Source: an uncultured Megasphaera sp.
GTDB taxonomy: Bacteria; Bacillota; Negativicutes; Veillonellales; Megasphaeraceae
Reading direction: 5' to 3'
Length of the DNA: 18,494 nucleotides
Assembly: GCA_937895695.1 (NCBI GenBank)
Contig: CALBLM010000032.1
Coordinates: 1-18,494, forward strand
The translations under genes and the position numbers were made by a program. Positions 1 through 6,736 of the stretch are shown piece by piece (position 1 is the stretch's first letter; the number at the start of each line of letters is the position of its first letter). The notes beneath the pieces were generated by a model, which did no database searches, had not been told where the DNA came from, and saw nothing but the letters and a program-made list of their open reading frames with translations.

Positions 1-1290
1 AATAAAAGAAATCGTGTCGCCCGTTTGGGACTAACAGCTGCTGGCACTTTAATTTTATGTGTTTTGCTTTTCCACTTAAATATTACCGTCCCTATGATGG
101 TGTTGGTTCCATTGATGCTTTTTCTGACTGTCCTGTCAGGCCGTGCCGAAGGAGCCATTTGCGGTATATTGTCAGCCGGATATGCTTGCTTTTTCTTTCC
201 TACCTATTACCAAGACCTCATTCAATACACGTATCAAAATAAAGTAAATATGCTTATCATCTTTGTCGCATTGATTGTAAACTTTGTCTTAGGCAGCATG
301 ATACGGCAAAATCATCAAACGGTACAACAAATTCAGGCTATAAAACGCCATCATCTCCAAGAATTAAACCGTAAATGGAAGAAGCAAGCTGAACAAGATA
401 CGCTGACTGGTCTATATAACCGTTGGGGTGGTAATAACCAAATAAAAGACTATTTTTTTAACCATCCTGGCAAACCATCGGTATTAGCAGCAATAGATAT
501 TGATAATTTTAAACATTTCAATGATACGTATGGACATGAAACAGGCGATAAAGTATTACAAGACTTAGCCCGTATGATAAAAGCACACTTCGGCCCGGAT
601 ATAATTCCCATCCGTAACGGCGGCGATGAATTTCAGCTGTTCTTTCCCCACTGCCGGCAAGAAGATATACAACCGAAATTAGAGCGTTTCATCCAAAAAG
701 ACTTTCAAATTATTTTCCATACACTAACATTACCATATCATATTTCTCTTGGCTATGCTATGGCTCCCAAACAAGCATCTTCCGTTTCGGAGCTACAGAA
801 AAAAGCAGATATTGCCTTATATCACATTAAAAAAACCGGAAAGAATGGCATCGCAGCATATCATCCTCAAATGGGAAACGGAAATCGATACCGTTATGGA
901 TTTAGTTTGCTAGATCTTTCAGAAGGATTACCGGTTTCTATGCTCATTTATCGCGCCGATGAGACAAAAGAAATTTTATTCGGCACAATGCATCTGTTCC
1001 ATCTGTTTGATTGTGAAACGATAGAAGAATTTATGCAGTATACGAATGGAACATTTCAAAACATGATTCATCCCGACGATGCACAGGCTGCAGAAGAGTC
1101 CATTACAAAACAAATTCAGGAAAACAGTACTCATATCGATTATGTATCGTATCGAATTATCACAAAAACAGGCAAAATACGCCAAGTATACGATATTGGC
1201 AGGCTCGTTCACTCGCCGTATTATGGCGATATATTTTATGTCGTTCTCTTTGAAAAACAAACAACAGTACAACATTTTGACTTTAACTAA
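1..1290 (+). CDS. Membrane-anchored GGDEF (diguanylate cyclase) protein with C-terminal PAS-like domain, 5'-partial
   Basis: The frame is open to the first base, so the true start lies outside the window; the TTG at 25 is just an internal Leu codon. The first ~95 visible residues are hydrophobic helices with short loops, resembling a KdpD/DUF4118-type membrane module (tentative). A charged, coiled-coil-like linker follows, then a GGDEF domain with DxLTGLYNR, the substrate/metal segment DIDNFKHFNDTYGH and an intact GGDEF motif at 619-633. This predicts condensation of two GTP to cyclic-di-GMP at the inner membrane. The inhibitory I-site RxxD expected just before GGDEF is not visible (FGPD stands near there), so product inhibition may be absent. 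Residues from about base 895 to 1270 look like a PAS_3-type fold (HPDD, then a YRIITKTGKIRQV strand), placed after the cyclase, opposite to the usual sensor-then-output order. No terminator was seen before the next gene, 68 bases away. Confidence 0.85.
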   Translation, partial: NKRNRVARLGLTAAGTLILCVLLFHLNITVPMMVLVPLMLFLTVLSGRAEGAICGILSAGYACFFFPTYYQDLIQYTYQNKVNMLIIFVALIVNFVLGSMIRQNHQTVQQIQAIKRHHLQELNRKWKKQAEQDTLTGLYNRWGGNNQIKDYFFNHPGKPSVLAAIDIDNFKHFNDTYGHETGDKVLQDLARMIKAHFGPDIIPIRNGGDEFQLFFPHCRQEDIQPKLERFIQKDFQIIFHTLTLPYHISLGYAMAPKQASSVSELQKKADIALYHIKKTGKNGIAAYHPQMGNGNRYRYGFSLLDLSEGLPVSMLIYRADETKEILFGTMHLFHLFDCETIEEFMQYTNGTFQNMIHPDDAQAAEESITKQIQENSTHIDYVSYRIITKTGKIRQVYDIGRLVHSPYYGDIFYVVLFEKQTTVQHFDFN

Positions 1291-1317
1291 CGATTGGAAA
1301 TGGAAGCCTGCTCGACG

Positions 1318-1345
1318 GTGACTTCTTTATTTTATTTGCTATCAT
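1318..1345 (+). promoter_or_regulatory. Possible promoter for the YgjP-like gene
   Basis: GTGACT (1318-1323, 4/6 to the -35 consensus), a 16-base spacer and TATCAT (1340-1345, 5/6 to the -10 consensus). The expected start point near 1352 would leave a leader of about 7 bases before the ATG at 1359. No Shine-Dalgarno is visible there, which fits a nearly leaderless message. The sequence is AT-rich, so chance matches are likely. Confidence 0.3.
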
Positions 1346-1358
1346 ATATAAAAAATTT

Positions 1359-2084
1359 ATGAATACCTCTGCAACACATACCATACACTTTCATACGTAT
1401 ACCCTGACGTATACGCTTACCCGAAAAAAAGTAAAAAACATCAATCTTCGCATTCGCAGTGACGGTTCTGTCCATATATCTGCAGCACCACGGGTACCTA
1501 TCGACCAAATAGAAAAATTTTTACAAAAAAATGCTGCCTTTATCTTACATGCCATAGATGAAATGGAAAAACGCCGGAAACAGATGCCGTTTTTAACACT
1601 GCAAGATGGCGATACTATCTATCTAGCAGGCAAAGCCTATGTCTTGGATGTTCGTTTGGGATTACATAATACTATCCGTCGCAACGGTAACACGGTATAT
1701 ATGGAAGTCATAGAAAACACACCGGCTATACGCCAGCAATTGTATCATACATTGCTACAGCAAGAGGGCAAGCGGCTCTTTCCTGGCAGTGCGATCCGCA
1801 TGGTTTCCAAGCTGTCCGACTATCCCATTGAAATGCCTTCTCTGCGTCAGCGTATTATGCGTTCCCGCTGGGGCTCTTGTATGCCCTATAAAGGAATCAT
1901 TACGATGAATACGTATCTAGCAATTATGCCGGAACGTATTATCGATCACGTCATGCTTCATGAATTATGTCATTTGATCCACCCTAATCATTCTCGCCAT
2001 TTTTATAATGTCATGACGATGATTATGCCCGACTGGAAAGAACGAAAAGCAATGCTAACCAAATATCTTCCGTATTGTGTATAA
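1359..2084 (+). CDS. YgjP/SprT-like zinc metallopeptidase (DUF45 / M48-like)
   Basis: A 241-aa protein, about the usual length for YgjP-family putative metal-dependent hydrolases. The N-terminal ~70 residues show the family pattern of basic beta strands (YTLTRKKVKNINLRI, then GSVHISAAP). The C-terminal third holds the conserved RSRWGSC segment (~168-174) and the zinc site HELCH (H201-H205), followed by HPNHSRHF with further histidines at 208, 211 and 214. The family is predicted to be a soluble zinc gluzincin-like peptidase; physiological substrates are mostly unknown. The ATG at 1359 is chosen because the conserved N-terminal strand begins soon after it. No Shine-Dalgarno precedes it, which is unusual in this window. 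It ends just before a bidirectional terminator shared with aspA, so it is the last gene of the plus-strand unit. Confidence 0.88.
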   Translation: MNTSATHTIHFHTYTLTYTLTRKKVKNINLRIRSDGSVHISAAPRVPIDQIEKFLQKNAAFILHAIDEMEKRRKQMPFLTLQDGDTIYLAGKAYVLDVRLGLHNTIRRNGNTVYMEVIENTPAIRQQLYHTLLQQEGKRLFPGSAIRMVSKLSDYPIEMPSLRQRIMRSRWGSCMPYKGIITMNTYLAIMPERIIDHVMLHELCHLIHPNHSRHFYNVMTMIMPDWKERKAMLTKYLPYCV

Positions 2085-2085
2085 C

Positions 2086-2137
2086 AAAGACCTGCTATAA
2101 CACGGCGAGTACTCATATGTGTTATAACAGGTCTCTT
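2086..2137. terminator. Bidirectional Rho-independent terminator between convergent genes
   Basis: A 16-position inverted repeat with one mismatch: AGACCTGCTATAACAC (2088-2103) against GTGTTATAACAGGTCT (2119-2134), loop of 15 bases. It is followed by CTTT on the plus strand and TTTG on the minus strand. It lies between the stop of the YgjP-like gene (2084) and the stop of aspA (2161), so it can end transcription from both sides. Confidence 0.9.
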
Positions 2138-2160
2138 TAAATCTATCGTATATATATCAC

Positions 2161-3597
2161 TTATCCAGAAATTTTTTGTTGAAATGTATCGGTCTGGTCT
2201 AAGACGGATTTGCCGGCAATGCCCGGTTTTGTCATTTCTTCTGGAGATAAAATGATATCTATCTGTTCTTTCGTCAAATAGCCATGTTCCAAAATAATAT
2301 CTCGAATCGGCCGTCCTGTAGCATAGGCTTCTTTCGCAAGCAACGATGACCGTTCGTAGCCAATATGCGGGAGCAATGCCGTCACGATACCCACACTGTG
2401 GTCAATCCAATGTTTGCAGGCATCCCGATTGGCTTGCAACCCTTGCAATAGATACATATTGAATGCATGAACAGCATTCGTTAAGTACTGCATGGAATGG
2501 AATAAGTTAAAGGCCATAACCGGTTCCATGACATTGAGTTCAAACTGGCCGTTTTCTACGCCCATGCTAATAGCCAAATCATTGCCAATGACTTGATAGC
2601 ATGTCTGATCCAGCACTTCAGCCATGACAGGATTTACTTTTCCCGGCATAATAGAAGATCCTGGCTGCCGAGCCGGCAATTTCAATTCATTCAACCCACA
2701 GCGAGGGCCTGACGCCATCAACCGGAAATCATTTGCCATTTTTATCAGCATGAGAGCGGTTGCTTTCATACTGCCTGAAACTTCTGCAAAAATATCCGTA
2801 TTGTTGGTCATATCAATTAAATTCCGAGCCGTAACAAAAATATCTCCTGTTAGCGCCGATAATTTAGCCGCTACGGCTTTGATATATGCCGGTTCTGCAT
2901 TGAGTCCGGTACCTACAGCGGTACCACCCATGTTGATAACATGAACACCTTCCAATGATTTTTCAATGCGTTTTCTGCCACGATGAACGGCTGATGCATA
3001 GGCTGCCATTTCCTGTCCTAACGTAATCGGTACGGCATCTTGCAAATGAGTTCGTCCCATCTTTAACACATCATGAAATTCATCGGCTTTTTCATCTAAT
3101 CCTTCTTCCAATTTCTGCAGAGCATCTGCTAATTTTTTTCCTTTCATAATCAGGCAAACTTTAATACTAGTAGGAAATACATCGTTCGTAGACTGGGCCA
3201 TATTCGCATGATTATTAGGAGATACAATATCGTATCTTCCCTTAGGCTTACCAAGAATTTCCAAAGCGCGGTTGCACAATACTTCATTCATGTTCATATT
3301 TACAGATGTACCGGCACCACCTTGGATGGGATCTACTGGGAACTGATCGAGCCACTGACCGGCAATAATTTCACTGGCAGCTTGAACAATTGCATTGCCA
3401 ATCGTTGCATCCAGACGGCCTGTTGACATATTCGCCAAGGCTGAAGCTTTTTTGACGATTGCCATGGCTTTAATGAAATCCGGATCTAAATGTTCCCCTG
3501 TAATATGGAAATTTTCCATGGCACGCATCGTCTGTACACCATAATATACGTCATCCGGTACATTCATTTCACCTAAGAAGTCATGTTCTGTTCTCAT
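2161..3597 (-). CDS. aspA: Aspartate ammonia-lyase (aspartase)
   Basis: Catalyses L-aspartate to fumarate plus ammonia in the cytoplasm, feeding fumarate to anaerobic respiration or fermentation. At 478 aa from the ATG at 3597 it equals the length of E. coli AspA as I recall it, and the sequence aligns along its whole length. Visible family motifs are QGGAGTSVNMNMNE, STNDVFPTS, GRTHLQDAVPITLGQE and the superfamily signature GSSIMPGKVNP (about residues 315-325) with the mobile active-site serine. GTGLN and the aspartase-like C-terminal domain are also present. Fumarase C is the main alternative, but the overall pattern is aspartase-like. An upstream in-frame ATG at 3648 is rejected: 3597 follows a GGGGAGGAT ribosome site (plus 3601-3609), and the intervening 17 residues fall over a palindrome. 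It is separated from the purine genes by a terminator and so is probably transcribed on its own. Confidence 0.93.
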   Translation of the reverse strand: MRTEHDFLGEMNVPDDVYYGVQTMRAMENFHITGEHLDPDFIKAMAIVKKASALANMSTGRLDATIGNAIVQAASEIIAGQWLDQFPVDPIQGGAGTSVNMNMNEVLCNRALEILGKPKGRYDIVSPNNHANMAQSTNDVFPTSIKVCLIMKGKKLADALQKLEEGLDEKADEFHDVLKMGRTHLQDAVPITLGQEMAAYASAVHRGRKRIEKSLEGVHVINMGGTAVGTGLNAEPAYIKAVAAKLSALTGDIFVTARNLIDMTNNTDIFAEVSGSMKATALMLIKMANDFRLMASGPRCGLNELKLPARQPGSSIMPGKVNPVMAEVLDQTCYQVIGNDLAISMGVENGQFELNVMEPVMAFNLFHSMQYLTNAVHAFNMYLLQGLQANRDACKHWIDHSVGIVTALLPHIGYERSSLLAKEAYATGRPIRDIILEHGYLTKEQIDIILSPEEMTKPGIAGKSVLDQTDTFQQKISG

Positions 3598-3627
3598 AAT
3601 ATCCTCCCCATCTACAGTAAGTCTTAC

Positions 3628-3652
3628 TTTTTTGTATACAATATACAAAAAA
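3628..3652. promoter_or_regulatory. Palindrome in the aspA leader, candidate operator
   Basis: A perfect 11-3-11 inverted repeat, TTTTTTGTATA-CAA-TATACAAAAAA, centred 43 bases upstream of the aspA ATG. The central TTGTATA/TATACAA arms are specific enough to suggest a dimeric repressor or activator site overlapping the promoter. The outer A/T runs could also arise by chance. The regulator is unknown; it does not match the CRP or FNR consensus. Confidence 0.45.
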
Positions 3653-3724
3653 TGTGATGTGATAAAAAATATATCATGTCATCTATCATTCATAGTCCCT
3701 CAAATTCCCCTGTAGTCACTATAC

Positions 3725-3764
3725 AAAAAGACGCTGTTAAAGCTTGAGCTCTAACAGCGTCTTT
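3725..3764 (-). terminator. Rho-independent terminator of the purine operon
   Basis: A perfect 13-bp stem, AAAGACGCTGTTA (3727-3739) with TAACAGCGTCTTT (3752-3764), and a 12-base loop. On the minus strand the stem runs into five U residues. It lies 178 bases after the stop of the hydroxylase gene and before aspA, so it should close the eight-gene unit and insulate aspA. Confidence 0.88.
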
Positions 3765-3941
3765 GCCGTACGTACTATGAATTTAGCTATATCATAGCCG
3801 ATTTACATATACCTGTCAATATCTATCACAGGCAGGTTATATTTATTTTATAATTAGGAACAAAATTCAGAAATTTATGTGTCTTCTATAGGCAACTGCA
3901 ATACATCGGAATGAGAATAATCGCAGATAGAAAATGGTTCG

Positions 3942-6674
3942 TTATCGTGCAGCCCTTGCTTTTCTTTTCCGCCCATAGGGTGTATGGATAAGGGGCAGCG
4001 ATGTTTCGAGTGTACCCGTAAAATGGCGATAGGCATTGGCGATGGCCGGGGCCGTGGGAATACACGTGATTTCACCAATACCAATCGCTCCGCAAGCAAC
4101 ATCAACGCCTTTTTTTTCAATGATGATACTTTCTATATCCGGTGTTTTATCAGCACGAAACAAACCCAACGTACCAAATTTCACAGTCGGTCTGCAATGG
4201 TCAAGCGGATATTCTTCTGTCAAGGCATACCCACATCCCATGACGACGCCTCCTTCAATTTGGCCTTCTACATTACGCGGATTGATAGCCCGTCCTACAT
4301 CATGGGCGGCTACGATTTTATCAATCGTGCCATCATCGTTTAAAAGACATACCTGTGTGGCATACCCATAGGCGACGTGAGATCTTGGATACGGTACATC
4401 AGCGCCCATCGCATCGGTTTTCGCCAAGTATTCACCACAAAATTCGCGGCCATTTAATACGGCTATATCTGCTGCCGTAAAATAGATTTGTTTTGTTGCA
4501 TCGTCTTCGCTAAGAACGCTGACTTCTGTCAAATACGTACTTTGTGATACCGAAGCATGGTAGGGTAATTGTTTGGCCGCGAATAAGGCTTTTCGTACTT
4601 TCTGAGCTGCTCTGCGCGCAGCCTCACCGGTAACCAAGGTTTGCCGTGAACCGGAACTCGTACCAGAATCAGGCGACGTCGCCGTATTGGGTCGATGATA
4701 CACAATGGCATCAGAAGGAACGTGAATCGTATCGGCGATGATACCTATCATAACCGTTCCTAACCCTTGTCCAAGACAGGTCGCCCCTGTATAAAGATGA
4801 ATTTTTCCCTCTTTGATAACCAAACGCACTCTCCCTACATCGGGCAGTCCAATGCCGACACCGGCATTTTTCATGGCACATGCAAGACCTACATGATGTT
4901 TTTTAGCATGATAGAAGATATCTTTGACAGCCAACAAGGTTTCTGCCAAACCGGTCGACGGGTCAGCTTTTTGTCCATTGGGCAGAATCTGCCCTGGATG
5001 AATCGCGTTCTGCCAACGAAACTGCCAAGGATCGATTCCTACTTTTTCTGCCAATAAATCCATATTACATTCGACAGCAAAGCAAGATTGGGTAACACCA
5101 AACCCACGAAACGCACCGGCAGGCGGATTATTCGTATATGCCGCTTTTCCTTCAATATCAATGACTTGATAGTTATACGGTCCAGCTGCATGTGTACAAG
5201 CACGCTGCAATACAGGACCTCCCAACGACGCATAGGCACCTGTATCTGCCACAATAACCGCCTTCATGGCCGTTAAATATCCTTTTTCATCACATGCTGT
5301 TGTCAAATCAATGCTCATGGGATGACGTTTAGGATGAATAAGCAGACTTTCAGCCCGAGACAGCTTAACCTTAACAGGCCGTTTGGTCTTATAGGCAAGT
5401 AACGCCGCATGATGTTGAACAATAACATCTTCTTTACCGCCAAATCCGCCACCGACCAGCATATCTTCTACAATGACTTTTTCTGCCGGTATTCCAAGCA
5501 TGGTAGATACTTCTCGTTGTGTATCATACACACTTTGATCAGTTGAATAAATATACACACCTTCGCCAAAGGGCATAGCCACTGCACATTCGGGCTCTAA
5601 AAAAGCATGTTCTGTCCACGGCGTTTCATAATGCTGCGTCACCGTATAGGCTGAACTGGCAATGACAGCATCAGCATCGCCCCGTACAAGATGTTCATAA
5701 CTCATCAGATTTCCCTGTTTATCTTCGGGATGTACGAGCGGAGCATCTTTATCTAAAGCCTCAGCAGGACACGTGACAGGTGGTAATTCTTCGTATTCTA
5801 CATGGACAAGTTTTTTAGCTTGTTCCAGTATGTCTTTAGATTCAGCAGCAATGAGACAAATCGCATCGCCAAGATAATGGGTAACACCGCCTTTCGGTAT
5901 CATCGTATCCCAATCTTGTTTTAAATGGCCAATCCGATTGCTACCCGGCACATCAGCTGCTGTCAACACACAAACTACACCGGGCAAGGCTTTGGCTTCA
6001 TTGATATCAATGGATTTGACAATGGCTCGCGGATACGCGGAACGCACGGCACTGCCATAAATCATTCCCGGAAAATCTACGCTGTCTAAGTCATCTACAT
6101 AGCGTCCCGTTCCTAATACTTTTTCTGTTGCATCAATCCGACATGCTGCTTTTCCTACACGTATATCTGCATCAAGACGTTTATCTTGATGAATAGAACG
6201 GTTTTCACGAAAAATAGTAGCGGCTAAGGCAATGGCATCAATAATCTTTTTGTATCCTGTACAACGACAATAATTATTACGAATGGCATGAACAATTTCC
6301 AACCGTGTCGGATTTAGATTCACATCCAATAACGCTTTGGCACACATAACCATACCGGGTATACAAAATCCGCATTGCACAGCTCCGGCTTTACCAAAGG
6401 CGTAGGAATAAACATCTTTTTCCCGTTGACTCAGTCCTTCTACGGTCACAATATGTTTACCTGCTACGCGACCCGCTTTTTGTACGCAGCATTTCATTGC
6501 TTTGCCATCAATCAATACGGTACATGTTCCACAAGCCCCCTCGGAACAACCGTCTTTAACAGATTTTAAGCGTAATGTATTGCGCAGTATATCAAGCAAT
6601 GTACGACCCGCATCAACAACGATACGTTTTTCATTGACATATAATTCGCATGTTTCTGTTTTATTACACCCCAT
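3942..6674 (-). CDS. xdhD: XdhD-type molybdenum hydroxylase, [2Fe-2S] and Mo domains fused (purine hydroxylase/dehydrogenase)
   Basis: A 910-aa protein of the xanthine dehydrogenase family, resembling E. coli XdhD (about 956 aa). Residues 1-160 hold two [2Fe-2S] sites: the ferredoxin-like C43/C48/C51/C63, and C101/C104 with C136/C138. Residues ~165-300 form the a/b hammerhead domain, and ~310-900 bind molybdopterin cytosine dinucleotide. Active-site residues known from bovine xanthine oxidase are kept: GGGFGGKE (E415, Glu802-like), AFRGFG (R523, Arg880-like) and GIGE (E868, the general base Glu1261). This supports a purine-like substrate. No FAD subunit or domain is present in the window, so its electron partner is unclear. 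The ATG at 6674 is preferred over 6689 because GGGGGA sits 7 bases before it. It is last in the operon, 62 bases after ygfK. E. coli XdhD is thought to act with YgfK in anaerobic purine redox chemistry; whether hypoxanthine, xanthine or urate is the substrate here is not decided by sequence. Confidence 0.9.
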   Translation of the reverse strand: MGCNKTETCELYVNEKRIVVDAGRTLLDILRNTLRLKSVKDGCSEGACGTCTVLIDGKAMKCCVQKAGRVAGKHIVTVEGLSQREKDVYSYAFGKAGAVQCGFCIPGMVMCAKALLDVNLNPTRLEIVHAIRNNYCRCTGYKKIIDAIALAATIFRENRSIHQDKRLDADIRVGKAACRIDATEKVLGTGRYVDDLDSVDFPGMIYGSAVRSAYPRAIVKSIDINEAKALPGVVCVLTAADVPGSNRIGHLKQDWDTMIPKGGVTHYLGDAICLIAAESKDILEQAKKLVHVEYEELPPVTCPAEALDKDAPLVHPEDKQGNLMSYEHLVRGDADAVIASSAYTVTQHYETPWTEHAFLEPECAVAMPFGEGVYIYSTDQSVYDTQREVSTMLGIPAEKVIVEDMLVGGGFGGKEDVIVQHHAALLAYKTKRPVKVKLSRAESLLIHPKRHPMSIDLTTACDEKGYLTAMKAVIVADTGAYASLGGPVLQRACTHAAGPYNYQVIDIEGKAAYTNNPPAGAFRGFGVTQSCFAVECNMDLLAEKVGIDPWQFRWQNAIHPGQILPNGQKADPSTGLAETLLAVKDIFYHAKKHHVGLACAMKNAGVGIGLPDVGRVRLVIKEGKIHLYTGATCLGQGLGTVMIGIIADTIHVPSDAIVYHRPNTATSPDSGTSSGSRQTLVTGEAARRAAQKVRKALFAAKQLPYHASVSQSTYLTEVSVLSEDDATKQIYFTAADIAVLNGREFCGEYLAKTDAMGADVPYPRSHVAYGYATQVCLLNDDGTIDKIVAAHDVGRAINPRNVEGQIEGGVVMGCGYALTEEYPLDHCRPTVKFGTLGLFRADKTPDIESIIIEKKGVDVACGAIGIGEITCIPTAPAIANAYRHFTGTLETSLPLIHTPYGRKRKARAAR

Positions 6675-6692
6675 ATATATTTCCCCCATAGT

Positions 6693-6726
6693 AAAAACCG
6701 TATATTTCCCCTGTCATATGCGGTTT
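6693..6726 (-). promoter_or_regulatory. Small hairpin before the hydroxylase gene
   Basis: In the ygfK-xdhD gap, the arms AAACCG (6695-6700) and CGGTTT (6721-6726), one mismatch and an inner ATAT/ATAT pair enclose a 10-base loop that reads GACAGGGGAA on the transcribed strand. A short U-run (plus A 6693-6697) follows. It may be a weak terminator, a processing site or an mRNA-stability element tuning the last gene. The stem is short and AT-rich. Confidence 0.35.
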
Positions 6727-6736
6727 AATATATCAA

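Larger units (their letters stand above)
3598..3941. other. 344-base gene-free interval between xdhD-type gene and aspA
   Basis: This is the only stretch longer than 300 bases without a gene. Contents: the aspA ribosome site (3601-3609), an 11-3-11 palindrome (3628-3652), a terminator (3725-3764), and an AT-rich stretch from about 3770 to 3941 in which I see nothing convincing. A minus-strand open frame that begins inside the hydroxylase gene (4120) and ends at 3875 overlaps it but has no family features. The aspA promoter must lie between 3724 and about 3620, but no clear -35/-10 pair stands out. Confidence 0.7.

Noticed and set aside
3598..3648. Extended aspA N-terminus starting at 3648
   Set aside because: The extra 17 residues overlap the palindrome and the ribosome site, and aspartase homologues begin near MRTEHDFLGE.
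3875..4120. 81-aa minus-strand open frame over the end of the hydroxylase gene
   Set aside because: It overlaps a clear gene in another frame, has arginine/proline-rich shadow composition and no ribosome site; the hydroxylase C-terminus is complete without it.
6672..6689. Upstream start of the hydroxylase gene at 6689
   Set aside because: The nearest G-rich ribosome site is about 17 bases away from it, whereas the ATG at 6674 has GGGGGA at 7 bases.
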